Positions 17,250 through 25,186 of a stretch of 64,000 nucleotides of DNA are shown here, piece after piece; positions within the stretch are counted from its first letter, which is position 1, and the number at the start of each line of letters is the position of its first letter. The notes under the pieces were generated by a model. The model ran no database searches and was not told the origin of the DNA. It saw nothing but the letters and a program-made list of their open reading frames with translations. The DNA is from an uncultured Oscillibacter sp. (GTDB lineage: Bacteria; Bacillota; Clostridia; Oscillospirales; Oscillospiraceae), in assembly GCA_910584075.1 (NCBI GenBank), contig CAJTZI010000006.1:1-64000 (forward strand), in the 5' to 3' direction. Both the position numbers and the translations under genes were made by a program.

Positions 17250-20200
17250 TCAGGCCTGAATGGTAGTGGCAACCTCAAGCGCGGCAGTGACCTTTGTAAT
17301 CTTAATGGTCACAACCACGGTCGCCTTCGCGGCGTCAGTACCCTCGTTGATCACAAGCTGGCTCCCGTCAGCCGCGGTCGTAGTAACCTCAGCCGGAGTG
17401 GCGCCGGTAACAGCGGCCTTCTTGGTAGAGGCGCTGCTCAGAGTGGTCACACCGACCTCCGCAGCCGTGTAGGTGATGGTGATCGTATCACCAGCCTTGA
17501 TCTTATCGGTCGCTCCGGAGTCAATCACGTAAGAGACCTCGTAGTCCACAATACTTCCCACACCGGTGAGCTTAGCCTTGGCAACCGCGGCGTAAACCTC
17601 GCTGTCAATATCCTCGGTGCTCGTGACATCAGCGCCTCCAGTGCCAGCGCCGCTCATCTTCACAGTGATCTTGCCGGTGCCTGCGTCAGCCGCCCACGTC
17701 AGACCGTCAGCGGTCGCCTCGAGAACCTCCGTGGAATCATCCTCGTAAGTTACCTCAACGGAGAAACCGGCAGCCTTGACAGCCGCGCCGATCTGGGCGG
17801 AGCTGGCGCCAACCGGAATCTCGATCTCGGCGAGGGCGGCTCTGGCGGCGGGCGTCGGGATGACCTTCACACCCTTGACTGTCATTTTCACAACCGCCAC
17901 GGCGATGGCGCCGGTGGTGCTGGCGTCAATCAGCTGTGTGAAGTCCTCGCCGGTAGCGCCGGCCTTGAGCTTATAACCAGTGGGAAGGTCGGTGAAGCTG
18001 GCGGCGTCCAGATCGGCAAAGCCGGCGGCGTCCAGGGTGAGGGTGACATTCTGATACCCAACCTGAGTGGCGGCATCGTCCTTGTCCGTCCGATAGCTCA
18101 CGCGCACGGTCTTGGTGCCTACGCCGGGATCCGGGGCGGCGCCGTCGGCCTCATACTCGAAGGTCACGCTCTTGTTGTCGGCGTTCTTCTCCCAGGTGAC
18201 GGGGATGGTGGCCAGCTTGGGATGATAACCGGTCTTGATGGGAGCGCCGTTGATGGTATCGGGATTGGGAATATCCACAATGTTGCCGGTGGCGGGCTTG
18301 CCGGCATTGTAGGTGCCCCACTTCTCAGCAGCATCGCTGCCGGGGAACCGGACGTTGATGGTCACGGTCATGGTAGCGCCGCCGACACTGGTATCATTGC
18401 GGTTCTGCACCATGGTGTCAGAGTAGAACACGATCCACTCGGCAACGCCCTGGCTGTTCAGAACGGCGGTGATGATGCCGCGGAACTCCCTGGTGCCGGC
18501 AGAGGCGGGCACGGCGTCGCCCAGGCTGTCAACGGCCTCCTGGACAGTGCTGTAGGCACGGGTCTCCAGATCGGCCTGCTCATTGCCCTGGCTGTCAATA
18601 TAGCCCTCAGGCTGGATCACAACGGCCTTGGCGTCGCCGACGAAGTCCAGGCCGTAGTCGTTCTGGGCGGCGTCCACATACAGAGTGCGGCCCTGGAGAC
18701 GCAGGGTGCCCATCTGGGTGGTCTTGAAGGTGAAGTCGCCGCCATAGTTATGCTCCTCAGTGTTGGCGCGGGGACGCTCCACATAGTCGAAGGTTGTGGT
18801 GTGCGCCACAGCGTCATCCTCGGGGCCGGTCAGGACCACGTCGTAGACGGTCTCGTTGTCCTTCACCTTGTGGCCGCCGGTCAGGACCTCGCCGAAGGGA
18901 TAGCCGTAGATCTTATCAGCGGCAGCCGTCAGATTACCGCTGACATCGCTGCGGTCCATCTCCTTGACGTCGGTGACGATCTCGCTGTCGGCGTCCTTGT
19001 AGCGCAGCTCAACGATCTCGTACTGGTTGTTGCGCATGGTGTCGATGGTGCTGGCAAACTTGCTCTCGGCCTCCTGGGTGACGATCTCGCCGTTGATGAC
19101 GGCCTCGAACTGCCAGTAGTAGGTGCCGTTCTCATAGCGCTCGTATTTCACGGGATCCAGGATGTAAGCCTTGGTGCCGTTGTTGCCCTCGGCCTCGCCC
19201 AGGATGACGGCGCCGATGATGAAGTTGTTCTTGTCGAACACAGCGTAGGCGTTCTCGCCCAGGTAGCTGTGCGTGTCGCCGGGAACGGCAATGTAGTTGT
19301 TCTCGGGATTGGTAGCAACGTTAACAGCAGAAACCCAGTCATTGGTGGGAGTCGCAGCCTTGGCGCCGTTCTTGGCAACCAGATAGTCGCCCACAACGCG
19401 GTCGCTCAGACGGGTGATGATGTCCACATCCTGCACACCGGTGTAGACACCGTTGACGTCGGTGATGGCCTTGGTGATCTCACCCTTGCCAGTGCCGGTG
19501 CCAATGTAAGCGCCGCTGACATCGTCGGTGTCCACGGTGATGAAGACGGAGTCGTCCTCGCCGTAGGCCCGGGCGGAGGTCAGGTCAAACTTGGCAGGAC
19601 CGGCGCCGATGTTGACGCTGCTGTTGACATAGATCATGGTCTCGCCCATCAGCAGAGCCTCGTTGTCATCCACGCCGTCCAGACGCAGCTTGGCGCAGTT
19701 CATCTTCAGCTCGCTGTCGGCGGCGTTGCCGGTCTTGGCGGCCAGCATCATGGCCTCGCCGTCCTTGTTCACGCAGGGCTTCAGGGTGTAAACACCGGCC
19801 TCGGTCTTGGTGTAGGTGTACCAACGGTTCAGCAGGAACACGCCGTCGCTGGCGTTGGTGCCCCAGATCTGATAATAGGCCTGGGCGTTGGTGTCGCCCT
19901 TCGTGGTGACCATGTTCTCGATGTTCTTGTTGGTGTCCTTCACGTTGACGGTCATGGTCTCCATGGTGCCGTCCAGGAAGATGCCGGAGGCCTCAGCCGT
20001 CTTGACGGAGAGGTTGCTGTTGCGCATGTCGTAGCCGGTCACGAACACATACTGCTTGGTGCCCTCGAACAGGTCGACGCCGATGAAGTAGCCGTACTTG
20101 TCGAGATACACATTGTAGGTGTTGGTGGTCAGCAGGTCGGCGTCGTACTGGTTCAGAGTGTCGGCGTCATAGTAGGCGCGGTTGCTCTTCTTGTACTCGT

Positions 20201-21662
20201 CGCCGCCTGTGGTCAGGGTCTTGGGATAGAGAGCGGCGGTGCTGTCGTCCTTGCCGTTGGAGAACTTGGTGACAGTGCTCTCCTCCAGGATCTCGGGCTC
20301 CTCCAGGTCAACGATCTCCAGCAAAGAGGTGTCCTTGTCGGACATCCGGATCAGGTAGAAGGCGTCGGAGGTGACGTCAACGGCCTCGGGAACGTCCTCG
20401 GAGTGGGCGTTCTTGCTGACGCTGACAACACCGGTGCCGGTCAGGCCCTTGAAGACCTTCAACGAGGCGGTCTCGCGGCTCTCGTTGTAAGAGCTGGTGG
20501 CCTGGCCCAGCCAGGTGTGGATGGAGACGATGCGGACGATCTCGGCGTCCTTGTCGATGAAGATCTCGGTGAGCACGCCGTTGCCTGTGATGCCCAGATC
20601 ATCGGTGTTGGAGCGCTTCAGCTCGGCGGAGATGATCTCCTCGGCGGTGCCGATATAGTTGTACTGGGTGTAATCGGTGCCGTTGGTGCCGGTGTTGTTG
20701 GCCTCGTGGCCGTCCACGTAGACCTCGAGATCGAAGTCACGGATGGTGGCGGAGCCCAGCAGGTCGTACAGGTCGCGACCGGAAACGCCCTTGGTGTAGG
20801 TCTCCAGCAGCTTGTCGTGGTCGACCCAGGTGCCGATCTGGATCTTCTTGTCGTACACCCAGGTGTGGGCGGGACGCATGAAGATGTCGTCATCGGGGGT
20901 CTTCACCAGCTTGCTGAAATACTCCTCGGCGAACTGGATGATGTCATCCTCGCGGATGTTGTTCACCCGGCTCTGCTGAGACTTCCAAGTACGGCTCTGC
21001 GCGCCGCCGGAAGACAGCGTGACCTCAGTGCCGTTGATGTTGGTGGTCAGGCGCTGGCCGTACTCCACCAGGTCAGCCTGGAGAGTGTTGAAGGCATACA
21101 GGCAGGCCTCCTCGCGGTTCACGGCCTTGATGCCGTTGAACTCGCCCACGAGGCCGGAGTTCAGGCCGATGCCGATGGCCTGCTTGGCCACGTTGATGGA
21201 CCAGTTGTCGCCAACATAGCCCTCAAGGGTGGAATCGTAGCCCAGAGCGCCCAGCAGCATCTTCATGAAGGCGTAGCCGGTCAGGGTGCCGCCGGGACGG
21301 AAAGAACCGTCGGCGTAGCCGCTGATGATGCCTTCCTTGGCGCAGTAGGCGATGTAGCCGGCGAACTCGTGGCTGGCGGGAACGTCCCGGTAGGGGGCGG
21401 TGTCCGCGTGGAGCTCGACAGCGGTGGTGGGACCCAGGATCAGGTTGCAGATGATCTTCGCGGCAGCCTGACGGGTCAGGGTGTTGGTGGGATTGAACTT
21501 GCCGTCGGCATAGCCGTCGACAACTCCAATCTCGGAGATCACGGCGACGGCTTCATCATAGGTGATGGTGTCGCCATCCGTGAAGTCCTTGGCCCCGGCG
21601 CTGACGGTCACAAGGCTCATGACCATAACCAGCGTCAGGACCAGAGAGAGAAATCTCTTCAT
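17250..21662 (-). CDS. Large SLH-domain surface protein, probable main S-layer protein
   Basis: The 1470-residue protein has a signal peptide (MKRFLSLVLTLVMVMSLVTVSAGA). Two clear S-layer-homology repeats follow within residues 30-190 (VVDGYADGKFNPTNTLTRQ, IISGYADGSFRPGGTLTG), with a third, diverged repeat after them. The rest is a long, acidic, Thr/Val/Asp-rich beta-type region with almost no cysteine, ending in Ig-like segments. SLH repeats attach to pyruvylated wall polymer. The long structured leader, strong ribosome site (AAAAAGGAGG) and strongly biased codons suggest very high expression. I infer that it is the S-layer protein or a major wall protein; a very large adhesin is the alternative. 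Confidence 0.85.
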   Translation of the reverse strand: MKRFLSLVLTLVMVMSLVTVSAGAKDFTDGDTITYDEAVAVISEIGVVDGYADGKFNPTNTLTRQAAAKIICNLILGPTTAVELHADTAPYRDVPASHEFAGYIAYCAKEGIISGYADGSFRPGGTLTGYAFMKMLLGALGYDSTLEGYVGDNWSINVAKQAIGIGLNSGLVGEFNGIKAVNREEACLYAFNTLQADLVEYGQRLTTNINGTEVTLSSGGAQSRTWKSQQSRVNNIREDDIIQFAEEYFSKLVKTPDDDIFMRPAHTWVYDKKIQIGTWVDHDKLLETYTKGVSGRDLYDLLGSATIRDFDLEVYVDGHEANNTGTNGTDYTQYNYIGTAEEIISAELKRSNTDDLGITGNGVLTEIFIDKDAEIVRIVSIHTWLGQATSSYNESRETASLKVFKGLTGTGVVSVSKNAHSEDVPEAVDVTSDAFYLIRMSDKDTSLLEIVDLEEPEILEESTVTKFSNGKDDSTAALYPKTLTTGGDEYKKSNRAYYDADTLNQYDADLLTTNTYNVYLDKYGYFIGVDLFEGTKQYVFVTGYDMRNSNLSVKTAEASGIFLDGTMETMTVNVKDTNKNIENMVTTKGDTNAQAYYQIWGTNASDGVFLLNRWYTYTKTEAGVYTLKPCVNKDGEAMMLAAKTGNAADSELKMNCAKLRLDGVDDNEALLMGETMIYVNSSVNIGAGPAKFDLTSARAYGEDDSVFITVDTDDVSGAYIGTGTGKGEITKAITDVNGVYTGVQDVDIITRLSDRVVGDYLVAKNGAKAATPTNDWVSAVNVATNPENNYIAVPGDTHSYLGENAYAVFDKNNFIIGAVILGEAEGNNGTKAYILDPVKYERYENGTYYWQFEAVINGEIVTQEAESKFASTIDTMRNNQYEIVELRYKDADSEIVTDVKEMDRSDVSGNLTAAADKIYGYPFGEVLTGGHKVKDNETVYDVVLTGPEDDAVAHTTTFDYVERPRANTEEHNYGGDFTFKTTQMGTLRLQGRTLYVDAAQNDYGLDFVGDAKAVVIQPEGYIDSQGNEQADLETRAYSTVQEAVDSLGDAVPASAGTREFRGIITAVLNSQGVAEWIVFYSDTMVQNRNDTSVGGATMTVTINVRFPGSDAAEKWGTYNAGKPATGNIVDIPNPDTINGAPIKTGYHPKLATIPVTWEKNADNKSVTFEYEADGAAPDPGVGTKTVRVSYRTDKDDAATQVGYQNVTLTLDAAGFADLDAASFTDLPTGYKLKAGATGEDFTQLIDASTTGAIAVAVVKMTVKGVKVIPTPAARAALAEIEIPVGASSAQIGAAVKAAGFSVEVTYEDDSTEVLEATADGLTWAADAGTGKITVKMSGAGTGGADVTSTEDIDSEVYAAVAKAKLTGVGSIVDYEVSYVIDSGATDKIKAGDTITITYTAAEVGVTTLSSASTKKAAVTGATPAEVTTTAADGSQLVINEGTDAAKATVVVTIKITKVTAALEVATTIQA

Positions 21663-21878
21663 GGGGTGTCCTCCTTTTTGATTTTTGCGAACCGTCCGCC
21701 GGGGCTCCGGAAACCGTCCGGGCTTCGTGCCGGGGCTAGCACCTCAGAAAAAATCCGGGATCCAGCACCAGGCCGGGAAGAGCGCCGAAGCGTCCAGCAT
21801 CCGCTTCGCAGGTTCAATTTAGCAGTCCCGCCCCCGTCTGTCTACGATTTCAGGGGTTTTGTTAAGAAGGTGAAAAAA
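21663..21878 (-). promoter_or_regulatory. Long 5' leader of the S-layer gene
   Basis: About 215 nt separate the predicted start site from the ATG. The leader contains a hairpin CGAAGCG/CGCTTCG (around 21790-21813) and a GC-rich double hairpin closer to the gene. Long stable leaders are usual for S-layer mRNAs. I recognise no known riboswitch. Confidence 0.5.
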
Positions 21879-21883
21879 TGCGC

Positions 21884-21912
21884 ATTCTATCTATTTTTTG
21901 CTTGAATTACAA
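21884..21912 (-). promoter_or_regulatory. SigA-type promoter of the S-layer gene
   Basis: Reading leftward, TTGTAA (21912-21907) and TAGAAT (21889-21884) are separated by 17 bp in an AT-rich stretch. Confidence 0.6.
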
Positions 21913-21959
21913 ATGTAACCCATAGAAATATTGCCGTAACAAAAGGGCGGGGCGAAGGC

Positions 21960-23237
21960 TCACCGCGCCTCCGCCTCCGCCCGGGTATTCAAATAGTATT
22001 TCTGCCGCACCTGGACCAGCTCCCCGGCCTCCACCAGATGCCTCAGAATTACGCTGCACTGCTTGCTCCCGACGCGGAGCACCCCGGCGATGTCCTGCCG
22101 GTAAGCAAAGCCCACCTGCTCCAGATATGCCCGGATGGCGGCGGAATGCTCCTCCGGCGGCACCACCGTGCCGGGGAGATAGTACTTGCCCCCAACCCGC
22201 ACCAGCTTGTGCCCGCCGGTCATCCGCCGCAGGAGGTTGTAGGCCGAGGCGCTGGTGACGCCCAGAGCTTCCATGACGTCCCCCCGGGAGACGGCCCCCT
22301 TCCGGCGGACCAGCTCCAGCACTCCTCCCTCCGTGCCGCCCCGGCTGACGCTGCAGTGCAGGTCCCGCAGCGTCACCTGATCCATGCCGCCCCGGATGAG
22401 GGCCGTCCGCACAATCCGGGAGAGACGGGCCACATCCACGGGGCGTCCGGCGCTGTCGGAGAGGAGGACGCGGGGGTCCTCCCCGCCCCGCTCCCGCCGC
22501 TCCAGCAGCAGCTGGCGGACGGTGCTGCTGATCTGGACCTCCCGGCCCTCCAGCCTCAGGACGCCGGCCTCAAAGTCCACCTGCTCCCAGGTCAGGGCCG
22601 CGATCTCGCCGCCGGAGAGGCCCATCTGCCACGTGAGCCACAGCGCCAGACCCGCCGCCGTGTTCCTCTCCGCCTGTAAAATTTTCCAAAGGCGGAACTC
22701 GTCCACGGGGACGGGCTGCCGGGGCTGGCGCAGGGTGGGCCTGCGGTCCGCCTCCATATGCTCGGAAAAATGCAGCTGGAGCGTCCGCACCTCCATGCCG
22801 GTGATCTGGGCCACATAGGCGGCGGTGCGGGTCTGGAGCTGGCGGATGATGTAATCGTGGCGCAAATCGATCAGGCGGACCGCCGTCTGGTCCTCGCTGT
22901 CCAGCTCCCGCCGGGCCGCCCGGGAGATGGCTTGGGGCTGCATGGGCTTGCCGAACCGCTCCGAGCACACCACGTACTCCGACACCCGGCTCCGCTGGCC
23001 GTAAATCCGCCGCAGATATTCCTCCATCTCCCGCTCCATGGGCATCTCCCGCCCCGCCAGAAGGACCCTGTGGTCCAGAAAGGAGACCTGATCCCAGGTC
23101 AGCGTGGTGATCTCCTCCCGCAAAAGCCCCTGGAGCCACGCCAGGCGCAGAATGGCCCCGGCCGCGTTTTCCGGATTTTTCTCCAGCAGCCGGCGCATGG
23201 CCGCCTCATCCGGCCGGTTGACGGTGTATGTTCCCAT
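21960..23237 (-). CDS. Tandem degenerate tyrosine-recombinase-like repeats fused to two winged helices
   Basis: The protein has 425 residues. Two copies of a tyrosine-recombinase catalytic-domain-like unit are visible at about 9-165 (LQGLLREEITTLTWDQVSF) and 178-298 (WQMGLSGGEIAALTWEQVDF). The catalytic residues are eroded: Arg I is replaced by L39 and S208, the HxLRH box reads IDLRH (123-127) in copy 1 and is lost in copy 2, and neither copy has the tyrosine nucleophile. Two winged-helix segments follow at about 305-357 and 362-416 (GDVMEALGVTSASAYNLLRR, QDIAGVLRVGSKQCSVILRH), each ending KYYL. I infer a DNA-binding regulator built from an inactivated recombinase. ATG 23237 with AGAGGAGG is preferred over the longer 23279 start. 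Confidence 0.7.
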   Translation of the reverse strand: MGTYTVNRPDEAAMRRLLEKNPENAAGAILRLAWLQGLLREEITTLTWDQVSFLDHRVLLAGREMPMEREMEEYLRRIYGQRSRVSEYVVCSERFGKPMQPQAISRAARRELDSEDQTAVRLIDLRHDYIIRQLQTRTAAYVAQITGMEVRTLQLHFSEHMEADRRPTLRQPRQPVPVDEFRLWKILQAERNTAAGLALWLTWQMGLSGGEIAALTWEQVDFEAGVLRLEGREVQISSTVRQLLLERRERGGEDPRVLLSDSAGRPVDVARLSRIVRTALIRGGMDQVTLRDLHCSVSRGGTEGGVLELVRRKGAVSRGDVMEALGVTSASAYNLLRRMTGGHKLVRVGGKYYLPGTVVPPEEHSAAIRAYLEQVGFAYRQDIAGVLRVGSKQCSVILRHLVEAGELVQVRQKYYLNTRAEAEAR

Positions 23238-23282
23238 ATGCGGCCTCCTCTCTCCCGTTGGGTTACACTTGTGATGCAAGCG

Positions 23283-23334
23283 ACTAAAATGTAAAGATTT
23301 TCCATTTTCAAAATGGTTTGTCTCCCATTTTAGT
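23283..23334. repeat. Nested dyads upstream of the recombinase-like gene
   Basis: ACTAAAATG (23283-23291) and CATTTTAGT (23326-23334) form a perfect long-range dyad. Inside it CCATTTT-C-AAAATGG (23302-23316) is a perfect palindrome. All lie 45-100 bp before the start at 23237 and could be operator sites. Confidence 0.6.
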
Positions 23335-23425
23335 GAGAAAAAGCCGGTTGGAATATGAGCGATTTCCGGGGAATTGTCGTATTTTTGACAGTTTTCGAAA
23401 AATTGTAGTATGCGGAAAATAAAAA

Positions 23426-23456
23426 GTCCGGCGTCCTCCGAAGGCGGATGCCGGAC
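23426..23456 (-). terminator. Minus-strand terminator within the divergent region
   Basis: GTCCGGCGTCC pairs with GGATGCCGGAC (one mismatch). Read leftward it is followed by TTTTTATTTT. No minus-strand gene ends here, so it would stop transcripts entering the recombinase-like gene from upstream (attenuation or a short leader RNA). Confidence 0.65.
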
Positions 23457-23495
23457 CCTGCGAAATTATTTACAGAAAATTACCGCCGGGATTAT

Positions 23496-23523
23496 TTGCC
23501 CCGGGGCGAAAATGTGTTATCAT
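23496..23523 (+). promoter_or_regulatory. SigA-type promoter of xdhC
   Basis: TTGCCC and TATCAT are separated by 16 bp, about 25 bp before the start. Confidence 0.5.
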
Positions 23524-23549
23524 AGAAAAAACGAGAGAGGGTGATGCAT

Positions 23550-24554
23550 ATGCGGGAATGGGTGCGGAAGATTGTCCACGCCCTGGAGGCAGGCACACCG
23601 GCGGAGCTGGTGGCTGTGACGGAGGCCAGCGGCTCCACCCCCCGGGGGGCCGGGGCGCTGATGGCGGTGTTTCCCGGTGGACGGGCCCTGGGGACAATCG
23701 GCGGCGGCAGTGTGGAGTACGAGGCCCAGCGGCTGGCCGCGGAGCTGCTGGAGCGGGGCAGCTGTGCCCTGCGGAGCTTCCGGTTCGTCCAGGGGGACGC
23801 CGCCAGCCTGGGCATGGTCTGCGGCGGCGATGTGACGGTGCGGTTCCAGCACCTCCCCGCCGGGGACGCCCGAATCATCGCCGTGCTGCGGGACCTGATG
23901 GAGGCCTCCGCCGGGGACCTGGACACCTGGCTGGTGCTGAATATCCGGGAGGACGCCGCCGTTATGGGCACGGCGGACCGGAACGGCCCCCGGCACCTGG
24001 AGACTCCTCCGGAGGACCTGCCCGCCCTGCTGCAAAACCGGCCCGCCCTCTGCGGCGGCTGGCTGGCCGTCCCCATGGTGCGGGCGGGACGGGTCTATAT
24101 CTTCGGCGGCGGGCATGTCTCCCGGGCGCTGGTGCCCGCTATCGCGGCGGTGGGCTTCCGCCCGGTGGTCTACGATGACCGGCCCGAATTTGCCGCCCCC
24201 GCCCTCTTCCCCCAGGCGGAAGCGGTCCTCACCGGGGATTTCAAGGACATCGGCCGGCAGATTGTCCTGACGGCGGATGACTACGTGGTCGTCATGACCC
24301 GGGGACACCAGGCGGACTACGAGGTGCTGGAGCAGACCCTCCGCAGCGGCGTGAAATACCTGGGATGCATCGGCTCCAGGCGGAAGCTGGCCCTGTGCGA
24401 AGAGCGCCTGCTGGCGGCGGGGTTCACGGCGGAGGAGTATGCCAGGGTCCACGCCCCCATCGGGCTTCCCATCGGCGCGGAGACGCCGGAGGAGATCGCC
24501 GTCTCTGTCACGGCCCAGCTGATCGCCGTCCGGGCGGGACTGCCGGGAGTCTGA
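23550..24554 (+). CDS. xdhC: XdhC/CoxI-family molybdoenzyme maturation protein
   Basis: The 334-residue protein has an N-terminal XdhC/CoxI domain (VAVTEASGSTPRGAGALM near residue 20, GTIGGGSVEYEA near 50). A C-terminal Rossmann domain follows (VYIFGGGHVSRALVPAI near 190, then CIGSRRK). XdhC proteins bind sulfurated molybdenum cofactor and deliver it to xanthine dehydrogenase-type enzymes. No such enzyme is in the window, so the client is elsewhere. The start could be 23544 or 23550; GAGAGGGTGA lies just upstream. Confidence 0.9.
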   Translation: MREWVRKIVHALEAGTPAELVAVTEASGSTPRGAGALMAVFPGGRALGTIGGGSVEYEAQRLAAELLERGSCALRSFRFVQGDAASLGMVCGGDVTVRFQHLPAGDARIIAVLRDLMEASAGDLDTWLVLNIREDAAVMGTADRNGPRHLETPPEDLPALLQNRPALCGGWLAVPMVRAGRVYIFGGGHVSRALVPAIAAVGFRPVVYDDRPEFAAPALFPQAEAVLTGDFKDIGRQIVLTADDYVVVMTRGHQADYEVLEQTLRSGVKYLGCIGSRRKLALCEERLLAAGFTAEEYARVHAPIGLPIGAETPEEIAVSVTAQLIAVRAGLPGV

Positions 24555-24558
24555 GGTC

Positions 24559-24588
24559 TTGCCAAATCCCACAAAAGTGTGTTATAAT
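24559..24588 (+). promoter_or_regulatory. SigA-type promoter of comEB
   Basis: TTGCCA and TATAAT are separated by 18 bp. It starts 5 bp after the xdhC stop, showing that comEB has its own transcript. Confidence 0.65.
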
Positions 24589-24638
24589 TTGCGGGTGCAG
24601 TGATACAAATTTCCAAATAGAAAGACGGAGGGCTGTCC

Positions 24639-25139
24639 ATGAAGCGCATCAGCAAGGAGAACTACTATCTGGACATTGCGGAGACCGTGCTGGAGCGGGC
24701 CACCTGCCTGCGCCGGGTCTACGGGGCCATCATCGTGAAAAACGATGAAATCATCGCCACCGGCTACAACGGCGCCCCCCGGGGCCGGGCCAACTGCGTG
24801 GACCTGGGCTACTGCTCCCGGGAGGCCATGCGGGTGCCCCGGGGCGAGCGGTACGAGCTGTGCCGCAGCGTCCACGCCGAGGCCAACGCCATCATCTCCG
24901 CCGCACGGCGGGACACCGTGGGCGGCACGCTGTATCTGGTGGGCCGGGATGCCCAAACCGGCGCGCTCCTCTCCGACGCCACCTCCTGCTCCATGTGCCG
25001 CAGGCTGGTAATCAACGCGGGACTGGAGAAGGTGGTCATCCGCCGCACGGAGACCGAGTTCCAGGTGGTGGACGTGGAGGAGTGGATCGCCCAGGACGAC
25101 CTCCTGGTTCCTCCGGAACAGGTCCCGGACCTGCCCTGA
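24639..25139 (+). CDS. comEB: dCMP/cytidine deaminase-family protein (ComEB-like)
   Basis: The 166-residue zinc deaminase has the motif HAEAN (H79, E81) and the paired cysteines SCSMC (C117, C120). The substrate loop ATGYNGAPRG is typical of deoxycytidylate deaminases. The enzyme would convert dCMP to dUMP for thymidylate synthesis. ComEB is also found in competence loci of Firmicutes. ATG 24639 is preceded by GGAGGG. It lies 48 bp before the next gene. Confidence 0.9.
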   Translation: MKRISKENYYLDIAETVLERATCLRRVYGAIIVKNDEIIATGYNGAPRGRANCVDLGYCSREAMRVPRGERYELCRSVHAEANAIISAARRDTVGGTLYLVGRDAQTGALLSDATSCSMCRRLVINAGLEKVVIRRTETEFQVVDVEEWIAQDDLLVPPEQVPDLP

Positions 25140-25186
25140 CAGCAGAGAGCGCCATATGGCCATATGAAAGAAAGGAAGTCTTGGCC

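Larger units (their letters stand above)
23238..23549. other. Divergent intergenic region with operators and a leader terminator, 312 bp
   Basis: The region separates the recombinase-like gene (-) from xdhC (+). It holds the nested dyads, a minus-strand terminator hairpin and the xdhC promoter. I see no ORF in it. Confidence 0.6.

Noticed and set aside
17232..21905. A 1557-codon open frame on the plus strand opposite the S-layer gene
   Set aside because: It has no ribosome site, mirrors the biased codons of the minus-strand gene, and its translation is a Val/Gly/His-rich shadow. The minus strand has a signal peptide and SLH repeats.
21960..23237. An active integrase marking a mobile element
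   Set aside because: Both recombinase-like repeats lack the tyrosine and the first catalytic arginine.
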